From assembly GCA_945871905.1 (NCBI GenBank), contig CAMBXL010000001.1:62001-126000 (forward strand): a DNA stretch of 64,000 nucleotides, given 5' to 3'. The position numbers and the translations under genes are program-made. Source of the stretch: Chitinophaga pinensis. Its GTDB lineage: Bacteria; Bacteroidota; Bacteroidia; NS11-12g; UBA955. Under the pieces are notes generated by a model. It was not told where the DNA came from, ran no database searches, and was given only the letters and a program-made list of their open reading frames with translations. Of the stretch, positions 37,477 to 45,819 are shown piece after piece (position 1 is the stretch's first letter; the number at the start of each line of letters is the position of its first letter).

Positions 37477-39924
37477 TTAATGTTTGCCTGCGCAAGCTTC
37501 ACCGCAATTGGTCATACACTCTTCTTTGCTTGTGCATTTTTTGCCACAAGAAGACATACAAGCGCCTACATATTCTCCTTTATCGTTATATAAGCTCATG
37601 CATTTAGCTTTTTCGTCAGCAGAACAACCCATAGAATCACACATCATAGCGCATTCTTCTTTGGTCATTTTGCTACAAGTGTTTAAATCACATTTTGAAG
37701 CAACAGTGTGGTGGTCACCTTCTGCACAACAAGCTGAAACTTCGGTTTTTTCTTTTGCGCAACAATCATCACCCATTTTATCTTGACTTCCAACCGCAAT
37801 GTATGGAGCAATAACCAATGAAACGATACTCATTAATTTAATTAAGATATTCATAGAAGGTCCTGAAGTGTCTTTGAATGGGTCACCAACAGTATCTCCT
37901 GTTACAGATGCTTTGTGTGGTTCAGATTTTTTGTAATACATCTCGCCATTAATTTCAACCCCTTTTTCAAAAGATTTTTTAGCATTGTCCCAAGCACCAC
38001 CGGCATTGTTTTGGAATATACCCATTAACACACCAGAAACGGTAACACCAGCTAATAAACCACCTAATACTTCAGGTCCGAATATAAAGCCAACAATGAT
38101 TGGGGTGATTAATGCGATAGCTCCAGGCAACATCATTTCTCTGATTGATGCTTTAGTTGATATCTCAACACATTTTTCATATTCTGGTTTAGCTTTGTAT
38201 TCCATAATACCCGGAATTTCTCTAAACTGACGTCTAACTTCTTGAACCATGTCCATAGCAGCTCTTCCAACCGCAGCAATTGCTAAGGCTGAAAATATAA
38301 ATGGAATCATAGCACCAACAAATAAACCAGCCAAAACATTGGCTTTGTAAATATCGATTGCATCAATACCAGCAACTCCTACGAAGGCCGCAAACAAAGC
38401 CAAAGCTGTTAATGCAGCAGAAGCAATAGCAAAACCTTTACCTGTAGCAGCAGTGGTATTACCAACAGCATCTAAATTGTCTGTACGTTCTCTCACTTCA
38501 GGAGGTAATTGGCTCATTTCTGCGATACCACCTGCGTTATCAGCAATTGGTCCGAAAGCGTCAATGGCTAATTGCATAGCAGTTGTTGCCATCATACCTG
38601 CAGCAGCAATTGCCACACCGTATAATCCAGCGAAATAGTAAGAACTCATGATACCACCCGCTAAAACCAAAATTGGAATTACTGTTGATTTCATACCTAC
38701 AGATAAACCACCAATAATATTAGTAGCATGCCCTGTTGCAGATTGTCTAATGATAGAGTTTACAGGCTCTTTGCCCATTGCAGTATAGTATTCAGTTACG
38801 ATACTCATTAAAGCACCCACCACTAAACCAACTACAATCGCATAAAATACTTGCATTGCAGTAAATTCATATCCTCTTAAAACCATGTTTTCTGGTAACA
38901 TGTAATTTACCAAAAAGAAAGAAACTATACCTGTTAAGATAATAGATGACCAGTTACCTAGGTTTAATGCATTTTGTACATTTGATTTTTCACCTGAAAT
39001 TCTTACGAACCAAGTTCCAACTATTGAGAATATAATACCTAAACCAGCAATGACCATAGGAAGTAAAATTGGAGAAAAGCCATTCAATCCATCGATAGAG
39101 ATTCCGTTAGATTTTTCGATTATAATTTCTTGACCCAAAACCATGGTTGCTAATATTGTAGCAACGTAAGAACCAAATAAATCGGCTCCCATACCAGCAA
39201 CGTCACCCACATTATCACCTACGTTATCTGCAATAGTTGCAGGGTTTCTAACGTCATCCTCAGGAATACCAGCTTCTACTTTACCTACTAAGTCAGCGCC
39301 AACGTCAGCAGCTTTTGTATAAATACCACCACCCACACGGGCAAACAATGCGATTGACTCAGCACCTAAAGAAAATCCTGTTAGAACTTCAATAGCAGTT
39401 TTCATTTCATTGCTGTTTACTTCAACAACATTGAATATTTTTAAGAAAACAATAAATAAACCACCTAGACCGAATACTGCTAAACCAGCAACCCCTAAGC
39501 CCATTACAGTTCCTCCTGTGAAAGATACTTTTAATGCTTTAGCTAAACTTGTTCTAGCCGCTTGTGTTGTTCTTACGTTTGCTTTTGTGGCAACATTCAT
39601 TCCGATATAACCAGCGGTAGCAGACAAAACTGCACCAATGATAAATGCAATTGAGATAATCCAACTTGAGTGGATTTCTCTGCCATTAACCATAGAAATT
39701 GAACCAGAATAAGCCAATAATGCAGCTGCAAAAACTACAAATATTGATAAAACTCTCCATTCTGCTTTTAAAAAGGCCATTGCACCTTTGGCAATGTAAC
39801 CGGCTAATTCTTGCATGTTCTCATCTCCTGCATCTTGCTTGCTAACCCATGCGGATTTAAAAGCCATTACAATAAGGCCTACAACGCCCAATAGAGGAAC
39901 TAAATATAAAAATTGATTAATCAT
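37477..39924 (-). CDS. hppA: Membrane-bound ion-translocating pyrophosphatase with Cys-rich C-terminal tail
   Basis: This enzyme couples pyrophosphate hydrolysis to proton or sodium pumping across the inner membrane. The 815-residue protein has the expected 16 or so helices. Its active-site motifs are [36 protein letters not shown] and [19 protein letters not shown] has Ala at the position that marks potassium-dependent enzymes. Residues 718-815 form an extra tail with 16 cysteines in 98 residues (CC, CC, CDLNTC, CAMMC, CGKKC and similar), which ordinary M-PPases lack. In the known structure the C-terminus faces the periplasm, so the tail is probably exported. A promoter box lies upstream. 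Confidence 0.95.
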   Translation of the reverse strand: MINQFLYLVPLLGVVGLIVMAFKSAWVSKQDAGDENMQELAGYIAKGAMAFLKAEWRVLSIFVVFAAALLAYSGSISMVNGREIHSSWIISIAFIIGAVLSATAGYIGMNVATKANVRTTQAARTSLAKALKVSFTGGTVMGLGVAGLAVFGLGGLFIVFLKIFNVVEVNSNEMKTAIEVLTGFSLGAESIALFARVGGGIYTKAADVGADLVGKVEAGIPEDDVRNPATIADNVGDNVGDVAGMGADLFGSYVATILATMVLGQEIIIEKSNGISIDGLNGFSPILLPMVIAGLGIIFSIVGTWFVRISGEKSNVQNALNLGNWSSIILTGIVSFFLVNYMLPENMVLRGYEFTAMQVFYAIVVGLVVGALMSIVTEYYTAMGKEPVNSIIRQSATGHATNIIGGLSVGMKSTVIPILVLAGGIMSSYYFAGLYGVAIAAAGMMATTAMQLAIDAFGPIADNAGGIAEMSQLPPEVRERTDNLDAVGNTTAATGKGFAIASAALTALALFAAFVGVAGIDAIDIYKANVLAGLFVGAMIPFIFSALAIAAVGRAAMDMVQEVRRQFREIPGIMEYKAKPEYEKCVEISTKASIREMMLPGAIALITPIIVGFIFGPEVLGGLLAGVTVSGVLMGIFQNNAGGAWDNAKKSFEKGVEINGEMYYKKSEPHKASVTGDTVGDPFKDTSGPSMNILIKLMSIVSLVIAPYIAVGSQDKMGDDCCAKEKTEVSACCAEGDHHTVASKCDLNTCSKMTKEECAMMCDSMGCSADEKAKCMSLYNDKGEYVGACMSSCGKKCTSKEECMTNCGEACAGKH

Positions 39925-39961
39925 AATTTCTTAATAATGTGTATTTCTGATTTTAAGGGTG

Positions 39962-39969
39962 CAAAAATA
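39962..39969 (-). promoter_or_regulatory. -7 box (TAnnTTTG) for hppA
   Basis: TATTTTTG followed by C on the minus strand, 37 bases upstream of the hppA ATG at 39924. Confidence 0.5.
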
Positions 39970-40031
39970 AGTAAAAGGATTTAATTTTTAATATAACATT
40001 TTTAAACAGGCATAAACATGTTATAGACTGA

Positions 40032-40994
40032 TTAGGTTACATCAACAGCCACTAAATAAGAAAGATACGCAACATAAATAAGGATGAACATTACACCTTG
40101 CCATTTTTGTAATTTGTGTTTCTCACCTATAAATAAAAATAAGAATAGAAATAAGCTTGCTAGTGTTGCCATTAGAATGTCAACATTACTGCTAAGTTTA
40201 AATGGAAGTGGTTTGATAAACGCACTTAAACCCAAAATCCAAAAAATGTTGAAGATGTTTGAACCAACCACATTCCCAATAGCAATATCTGATTTGCCTT
40301 TATAGGCAGCGACAACTGAGGTCGCCATTTCTGGCAATGATGTGCCAATAGCAACAACCGTTAATCCGATGAGTGACTGACTTACGCCTAATCCTGTTGC
40401 AATTTCTGTTGCGCCATCTACTATCCATTGTCCTCCAATGACTAAACCAACTAACCCTAAAACTATGTAGATAGTTGATTTTAAGGTGCTCATTGTTTTG
40501 ATAGATTCATCGTTCTGAGTATTACTCTTTTTGGATATTTCCACGATGTAATACATGAAGATAATAAAAAAACAAATGAGAATCAAGCCATCAATTCTAC
40601 TTAAAAATGAGTTTGCTTGACCATCAATTAAAACGTCATTCGCCATAAATCCAACTACTACTACTGCTAATAAACTAAAAGGAATTTCTTTCCAAATGGT
40701 AGAGGATTGAACTGTTAATTTTCTTACTAATGCTGATATCCCTAAAATTAAAAATATATTGGCAATATTACTCCCTAAAATATTCCCAATTGCAATATCT
40801 GCGTTGCCATCTATACTAGCAGAAATGTTAACAAATAATTCAGGTGCTGATGTGCCAAATGCAACTATGGTTAAACCAATGACTAAATCGCTAATGTTTC
40901 TTTTTTTTGCGATTGAAGATGAGCCATCAACAAGTAAATCGGCTCCTTTAATGAGTAGGACAAATCCTACGACGAATAATATATATGTGATCAT
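40032..40994 (-). CDS. Calcium/sodium antiporter, YrbG-type (CaCA family)
   Basis: The 320-residue membrane protein has about ten helices and the two inverted alpha repeats of the family. The first is FGTSAPELFVNISASIDGNADIAIGN with GSNIANIFLILG; the second is IGTSLPEMATSVVAAYKGKSDIAIGN with GSNIFNIFWILG. The acidic residues in these repeats coordinate Na/Ca. It starts 12 bases after the hmgA stop, so it shares a transcript with hmgA, although the functional link is unclear. Confidence 0.93.
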   Translation of the reverse strand: MITYILFVVGFVLLIKGADLLVDGSSSIAKKRNISDLVIGLTIVAFGTSAPELFVNISASIDGNADIAIGNILGSNIANIFLILGISALVRKLTVQSSTIWKEIPFSLLAVVVVGFMANDVLIDGQANSFLSRIDGLILICFFIIFMYYIVEISKKSNTQNDESIKTMSTLKSTIYIVLGLVGLVIGGQWIVDGATEIATGLGVSQSLIGLTVVAIGTSLPEMATSVVAAYKGKSDIAIGNVVGSNIFNIFWILGLSAFIKPLPFKLSSNVDILMATLASLFLFLFLFIGEKHKLQKWQGVMFILIYVAYLSYLVAVDVT

Positions 40995-41006
40995 TTTTTT
41001 TAAATT

Positions 41007-42164
41007 TTAATTAATCCAACTTGTGAAATACTGTGGATCTTCGTTTTTCATAGCTGCTTCTGTAATTTTTAATGGATAAAATGGGTCTATCATTACAGCT
41101 AATTCTTTAGTTTCTTTGGCGCCAATACTTTTCTCAACTGTGCCCGGATGTGGTCCGTGTGGTATGCCTTTTGGGTGAAGGGTAATCATGCCTTTTTCAA
41201 CATGCTTTCTGCTCATAAAATCTCCATCTACATAATACAAAACCTCATCTGAGTCAACATTGCTGTGATTGTATGGTGCAGGAATTGACTGTGGATGGTA
41301 ATCATACAATCGAGGAACAAATGAACAAATTACAAAGTTGTGCCCCTCAAATGTTTGGTGAATAGGTGGCGGCATGTGAACTCTTCCTGTAATTGGTTCA
41401 TATTGGTGAATGCTAAAGCCATAGGGGAAATGATAACCGTCCCAACCTATCGCATCAAATGGATGTGTTGCATAGGTGTAGGGGAATAATTCGTCGCCTT
41501 TTTTTATGATGACTTTAAAATCACCTTTTTCATCGTGTGTCTTTAGGTTTTGAGGTGTTTTTATGTCTCTTTCGCAATAAGGGGAATGTTCCAAGAATTG
41601 CCCCATAGAATTTAAATATCTTTTGGGCGGTTTTATCGGACTAAATGATTCGGTGATAAACAAACGGTTGTTTTCTGAGTTAAAATCAAGTTGGTAAATA
41701 ATGCCTCTTGGAATCACCAAATAGTCGCCATATTCAAATGGAATTTCTCCATATAATGTTTTTAAAGTACCTGACCCTTCGTGAACAAAAATAACTTCGT
41801 CTGCATCTGCATTTTTGTAAAAGTAATCGGTCATTGATTTTTTTGGTGCGGCGCAGGTGATATATAAATCATTATTGAAAAGTTGAATAACTCTACTCTC
41901 CAAATAGTCATCTTTTGGGGTTGTATTAAAGGTTAAAAAACTTCTGTTTTGCATGTTGTTATTTACTTGAGCTACGGGTGCAACATTAACAGGTGCTCCA
42001 ATCGATTTTACTAAAGTAGGAGGATGGCAATGGTAAACTAAAGAGTAGGTGCTCGAAAACCCTTCGGTACTTACAAGTTCCTCTGAATAGAGCTGTCCAT
42101 CAGATTTTCTAAATTGCGTATGACGCTTTTGTGGAATTTCTCCTGCTTTGAAATAAAATGGCAT
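41007..42164 (-). CDS. hmgA: Homogentisate 1,2-dioxygenase
   Basis: HmgA opens the aromatic ring of homogentisate to maleylacetoacetate in tyrosine and phenylalanine breakdown. The 385-residue cupin enzyme shows the iron-site region around SIHQYEPITG, PPPIHQTFEGHNFVICSFVPR, NSDEVLYYVDG-like SDEVLYYVDGDF and GIPHGPHPG, with histidines and Glu positioned as expected. It is shorter than the roughly 430-440 residue proteobacterial enzyme, as usual in Bacteroidota. It is first in a pair with the antiporter and divergent from the TPR lipoprotein. Confidence 0.93.
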   Translation of the reverse strand: MPFYFKAGEIPQKRHTQFRKSDGQLYSEELVSTEGFSSTYSLVYHCHPPTLVKSIGAPVNVAPVAQVNNNMQNRSFLTFNTTPKDDYLESRVIQLFNNDLYITCAAPKKSMTDYFYKNADADEVIFVHEGSGTLKTLYGEIPFEYGDYLVIPRGIIYQLDFNSENNRLFITESFSPIKPPKRYLNSMGQFLEHSPYCERDIKTPQNLKTHDEKGDFKVIIKKGDELFPYTYATHPFDAIGWDGYHFPYGFSIHQYEPITGRVHMPPPIHQTFEGHNFVICSFVPRLYDYHPQSIPAPYNHSNVDSDEVLYYVDGDFMSRKHVEKGMITLHPKGIPHGPHPGTVEKSIGAKETKELAVMIDPFYPLKITEAAMKNEDPQYFTSWIN

Positions 42165-42197
42165 AAAATCTGTTTTTTTTAGCGTGTAAAATTAGTA

Positions 42198-42205
42198 TAA
42201 ATTTG
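42198..42205 (+). promoter_or_regulatory. -7 box (TAnnTTTG) for the TPR lipoprotein gene
   Basis: TAAATTTG ends seven bases before the ATG at 42213, implying a very short leader. Confidence 0.5.
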
Positions 42206-42212
42206 TAAAATC

Positions 42213-43223
42213 ATGAGGGTGTATACTTTTTTTTTATTTATTTTGTTCTATATTGCCTTGGAATCTTGTCAAAAGAACGCTTCGTTTAGAGTAATTTCTG
42301 AGACAGATACAATCTATTCGGCCGATATTAGAGCGATTTCTGCCAAAATTAACAAATCTCCAAATGAGTCTGATTTGTATTTCAAACGAGCCAATACTTT
42401 TTACTTTGAAAGCAATCTTCCTGAAGCTCTGTTGGATATTCAATATGCTATTCAACTCGATTCTGTGAATCCAGTCTTTGAATTAACAAAAGGGAAGTTT
42501 TTGATGTCGAATGATACCGCCAATGCTAAACTTGCTGAAAAAGCTTTTTTAAAGTCCATTCGTCTTAATCCAACGGGTTTTGAAGCCCATTCTGAATTGG
42601 CTTTCTTATATTTAGCCAAACAAAATTATGACGATGCCCAATTGTATTACAATGCTGCGTCTAAAATTGAACCAGCTAATCCTACACCCATGTTTTATAT
42701 GGGTATGATTGCCAAAGAATTGGGTGACACCTCTAAAGCTGTTCAGCTGTTTGAGAAAGTTTTGGTTTATGACAGCAAACATTACAATACTATTATGCAA
42801 TTAGGGAATTACTATGCCGATAAAAATGATGTTAAAGCGTTGTTGTTTTTTGAGAGAGCTTTGGCTATTAATGAATACAGTGACGAAGCTTTGTATGCCA
42901 AAGGTTTGTTTTTGCAAAAGCAAGGAAAATTTAAAGATGCTGTAAAGTTATATGAAACTGTTTCTAAGGTCAATCCTTCGCATTTGTATTGTCGCTATAA
43001 TTTGGGGGTTATCAACGCCATGTTTGGTGAGTATGAAGAGGCTTTGAAATTTATCAATGAAATAATAGACCTCGAAGAAACTTATGTAGATGCTTATACG
43101 CTAAAAGGTAAAGTTCTTGAATCCATGAAGGATATTAAAGGGGCTAAGGAAAACTACAACAAAGCACTTTCTTTGGATCCTCAACAAAGCTTAGCTACTG
43201 AAGGATTAAAGCGATTAAACTAA
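42213..43223 (+). CDS. TPR-repeat lipoprotein
   Basis: The 336-residue protein has an N-terminal lipoprotein signal ending in ALES before Cys19, so it should be lipid-anchored. At least seven tetratricopeptide repeats follow, for example SDLYFKRANTFYFESNLPEALLD, FEAHSELAFLYLAKQNYDDAQ and YVDAYTLKGKVLESMKDIKGA. TPR proteins act as scaffolds; no enzymatic domain is present. Its stop overlaps the convergent gpsA stop by four bases. Confidence 0.88.
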   Translation: MRVYTFFLFILFYIALESCQKNASFRVISETDTIYSADIRAISAKINKSPNESDLYFKRANTFYFESNLPEALLDIQYAIQLDSVNPVFELTKGKFLMSNDTANAKLAEKAFLKSIRLNPTGFEAHSELAFLYLAKQNYDDAQLYYNAASKIEPANPTPMFYMGMIAKELGDTSKAVQLFEKVLVYDSKHYNTIMQLGNYYADKNDVKALLFFERALAINEYSDEALYAKGLFLQKQGKFKDAVKLYETVSKVNPSHLYCRYNLGVINAMFGEYEEALKFINEIIDLEETYVDAYTLKGKVLESMKDIKGAKENYNKALSLDPQQSLATEGLKRLN

Positions 43224-44215
43224 ATTATTTTTTTGCTAAGGTCTAACATACAAACCTTTGCCGATTTCTGATTGTAAATAATGTCATAAACGGCATCTAA
43301 TATCGGCATATTCGCACCTACATTGTTGTTTATTTCACGCATGGTTTTGGTGGCATAAAACCCTTCTGCTATCATGTTCATCTCCATTTGAGCGCTTTTA
43401 ACGGAATAGCCTTTGCCTATCATATTCCCAAAAGTGCGATTTCGACTGAATTGTGAATAGGCAGTCACTAATAAATCTCCCAAGTACGCATTTTCTTTAA
43501 CATCTCTATGGGTTTGATGACTGCAATCTAAAAAAGTTTCTATTTCTCTAATAGAAGCGGAAACCATTACGGATTGAAAATTGTCTCCATAACCCAAACC
43601 ATGACAAATGCCACAAGCTATGGCATACACATTTTTAAGGACAGAAGCGTATTCTAAACCGTAAATATCGGTGCTTGATTTGGTAAGGATGTAATGGCAA
43701 TCGAGTAATTGGCAAATTTGATTGGCGAATTCGGTATTTGTGGAAGCTAACGTTAGATAACTAAGTTTTTCCATAGCGACTTCCTCCGCGTGGCATGGTC
43801 CTGTAATGGCCACAAAATGATTGGCAGGCAGTTGCCATTCTGTTTCAAAATAATGACTAATAATTTGGTGAGTAGAGGCATTGACGCCCTTTACAGCAGA
43901 CAAAAGTAGTTTGTTTTTGAAAATAGTAGGAGGAAGGTGTTGCAAAACTTGGTGAACAAAGGCAGATGGAACCGCTAGTAAAATGATGTCATTGTTTTGA
44001 ATGGTTTCTTCTAAATTGGTACTCAATTTAATTTTGTCCAAATTAAGCTCCACATCACGTAAATAGCGAGGATTGTGTCTGTAGGTAGTTATGAAATTAA
44101 CATCTTCTTCGTTTCTTAAACACCACTCAATTGATTTTGGTGTTTTATTGTCACACAATATTTTAATTAAGGCGGTCGCCCAACTTCCATTTCCAATTAT
44201 TCCAATGTTCTGCAT
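43220..44215 (-). CDS. gpsA: Glycerol-3-phosphate dehydrogenase [NAD(P)+]
   Basis: GpsA reduces dihydroxyacetone phosphate to sn-glycerol 3-phosphate for phospholipid synthesis. The 331-residue protein begins with the NAD-binding IGNGSWATAL motif and has LLSAVKGVN, TGPCHAEEV (a variant of the usual GPS-FA-E segment) and the catalytic Lys in SVLKNVYAIACGICHGLGYGDN. Length is normal. Confidence 0.95.
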   Translation of the reverse strand: MQNIGIIGNGSWATALIKILCDNKTPKSIEWCLRNEEDVNFITTYRHNPRYLRDVELNLDKIKLSTNLEETIQNNDIILLAVPSAFVHQVLQHLPPTIFKNKLLLSAVKGVNASTHQIISHYFETEWQLPANHFVAITGPCHAEEVAMEKLSYLTLASTNTEFANQICQLLDCHYILTKSSTDIYGLEYASVLKNVYAIACGICHGLGYGDNFQSVMVSASIREIETFLDCSHQTHRDVKENAYLGDLLVTAYSQFSRNRTFGNMIGKGYSVKSAQMEMNMIAEGFYATKTMREINNNVGANMPILDAVYDIIYNQKSAKVCMLDLSKKII

Positions 44216-44336
44216 ATTGTATTTGTTGCGAAATAAGTTGTTTTAAAACATTAAAAAAAATGTTTTTTAATTTGTTTGATTTAAGGGCTATTGTTGTGTA
44301 ATATTGAAACTGTAACAATTGTTTGTTTTTCGTCCA

Positions 44337-45566
44337 ATGATTGAACTTAAAAAATCATTTTTGAATAAGTTAAGTGGAATGGAGGTGCTATTGCCAAGTT
44401 CCAAAAGTATTTCCAATCGCTTGTTGGTGATACAATCATTGGCTGTGTTGCAAAATGAAATTGAAAATTTATCAAAAAGCAACGATACCTTGTTGCTGAA
44501 AAAAGTGTTAATGAATGAAAACAGCGTTTACTTTAATTTTGAAGATGCTGGAACTCCCTACCGTTTTTTTACATCAATAGCGGCATTGAAATATCCTTCT
44601 TTTGTTCTCGATGCTCATGAGGGGTTAAAGAAAAGACCTATCAAAGGATTGGTAGATGCGCTCAAACAATTGGGTGCAGAAATTTCGTATTTAGAAGAGG
44701 AAGGTTTTCCTCCCTTAAAAATTAAAAAAACCATCGATTTGTCTTCATCTCATTTGCAATTAGAGGTGTCATTGAGCAGTCAGTTTTTAAGTTCACTCTT
44801 GTTGATTTCACCACTGTTTGATGATGGACTTAATCTCTCGTTCAATCAACAAATGGTCTCTAAACCATACGTTGACATGACGATTTCAGTGATGAGGAAT
44901 TATGGTATAACTGTTGAGGAACAAGAAAATGCAATAATGGTCAGTAAGGGGAAATACAAGATGTTACAGCCCTATACCGTTGAGGCCGATTGGAGTAGTG
45001 CTGCTTTTTTATTTGGTTTCTTGTCTTTATCTGAATCTCATGAAATGTTGTTTCCTTCACTAACTCTAAATTCAAGTCAAGGGGATAGGGCAATAGTCGC
45101 AATTTTTGAAAAGTTTGGTGTTTTTTGCACAGAAACAGAAAATGGACTTAGGGTTCAAAAACAAATGAATGCCGTTCCAGATTATTTGGAGGTCGATTTT
45201 ACGGATATTCCCGATGCATTTCCATTGGTTTTTGCGTGTTGTGTTGCGCACCATGTCAATGCTGTGTTTACAGGGATTAAAAATTTGAAGTTTAAAGAAA
45301 GTGACAGGGTTTCGGCAATGACAAACAATTTATTACCACTTGGTTTGAGTGTTTTAGAACAGACTGAAGATACAATCAGGATTGGTTCAAGTGGAATAAA
45401 AACGCTAGAGACTTATCACTTTAAGTCGTATAATGACCACAGAATTGCGATGGCTTGTAGTTTGTTTGTGCTAAAAGGCAATATTGTAATAGACAATGAA
45501 AGGGTAGTCAATAAATCATTTCCTGATTATTGGCAAGTGTTGGAGGGTTTGCTTTTAGGGGTTTAA
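44337..45566 (+). CDS. aroA: 3-phosphoshikimate 1-carboxyvinyltransferase (EPSP synthase)
   Basis: AroA transfers enolpyruvyl from PEP to shikimate 3-phosphate. The ATG at 44337 gives 409 residues; the upstream TTG adds six unlikely residues. Motifs include PSSKSISNRLLVIQ near the start, EDAGTPYRFFTS (a Bacteroidota-style variant of the GNAGT motif), DWSSAAFLFGF, LKFKESDRVSAM and YNDHRIAMACSL. With aroQ at 20.6 kb it is the second shikimate gene in the window. Confidence 0.93.
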   Translation: MIELKKSFLNKLSGMEVLLPSSKSISNRLLVIQSLAVLQNEIENLSKSNDTLLLKKVLMNENSVYFNFEDAGTPYRFFTSIAALKYPSFVLDAHEGLKKRPIKGLVDALKQLGAEISYLEEEGFPPLKIKKTIDLSSSHLQLEVSLSSQFLSSLLLISPLFDDGLNLSFNQQMVSKPYVDMTISVMRNYGITVEEQENAIMVSKGKYKMLQPYTVEADWSSAAFLFGFLSLSESHEMLFPSLTLNSSQGDRAIVAIFEKFGVFCTETENGLRVQKQMNAVPDYLEVDFTDIPDAFPLVFACCVAHHVNAVFTGIKNLKFKESDRVSAMTNNLLPLGLSVLEQTEDTIRIGSSGIKTLETYHFKSYNDHRIAMACSLFVLKGNIVIDNERVVNKSFPDYWQVLEGLLLGV

Positions 45567-45575
45567 AGTTATATC

Positions 45576-45609
45576 TTATTGGAGATTTCGGCTAGGCCAA
45601 GACCAATAA
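45576..45609. repeat. Intergenic hairpin repeat, copy A
   Basis: TTATTGG (45576-45582) pairs with CCAATAA (45603-45609), enclosing a GGCTAGGCC core. Similar arms and core recur at 45689-45734 and 55516-55546. Confidence 0.5.
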
Positions 45610-45688
45610 AGGCGGAAAGAATTATAGATTTTCAATTATATCAAACTTTGATACAAAAATATGATATTCTTTTGTGGATGAATAATAT

Positions 45689-45734
45689 TGTGGTTGGTCG
45701 ACTCAGCAAAAGGCTCGGCTTCAGACCAACCACA
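45689..45734. repeat. Intergenic hairpin repeat, copy B
   Basis: An 11-bp perfect inverted repeat, TGTGGTTGGTC (45689-45699) with GACCAACCACA (45724-45734), encloses a GGCTCGGC core at 45712-45719. It is the best-formed copy of the family. Confidence 0.6.
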
Positions 45735-45765
45735 GGAGAAAGAACATAGTGAAAGTTTTTCAACA

Positions 45766-45800
45766 AAAAAGCCCTTCATTTTTATAATGAAGGGCTTTTT
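45766..45800. terminator. Bidirectional terminator between aroA and the S46 peptidase gene
   Basis: A 15-bp stem (45766-45780 with 45786-45800) around a 5-base loop, with A-run and T-run arms. It lies 20 bases past the S46 stop and serves both converging transcripts. Confidence 0.9.
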
Positions 45801-45819
45801 ATATAGGAATAAAATAAAC

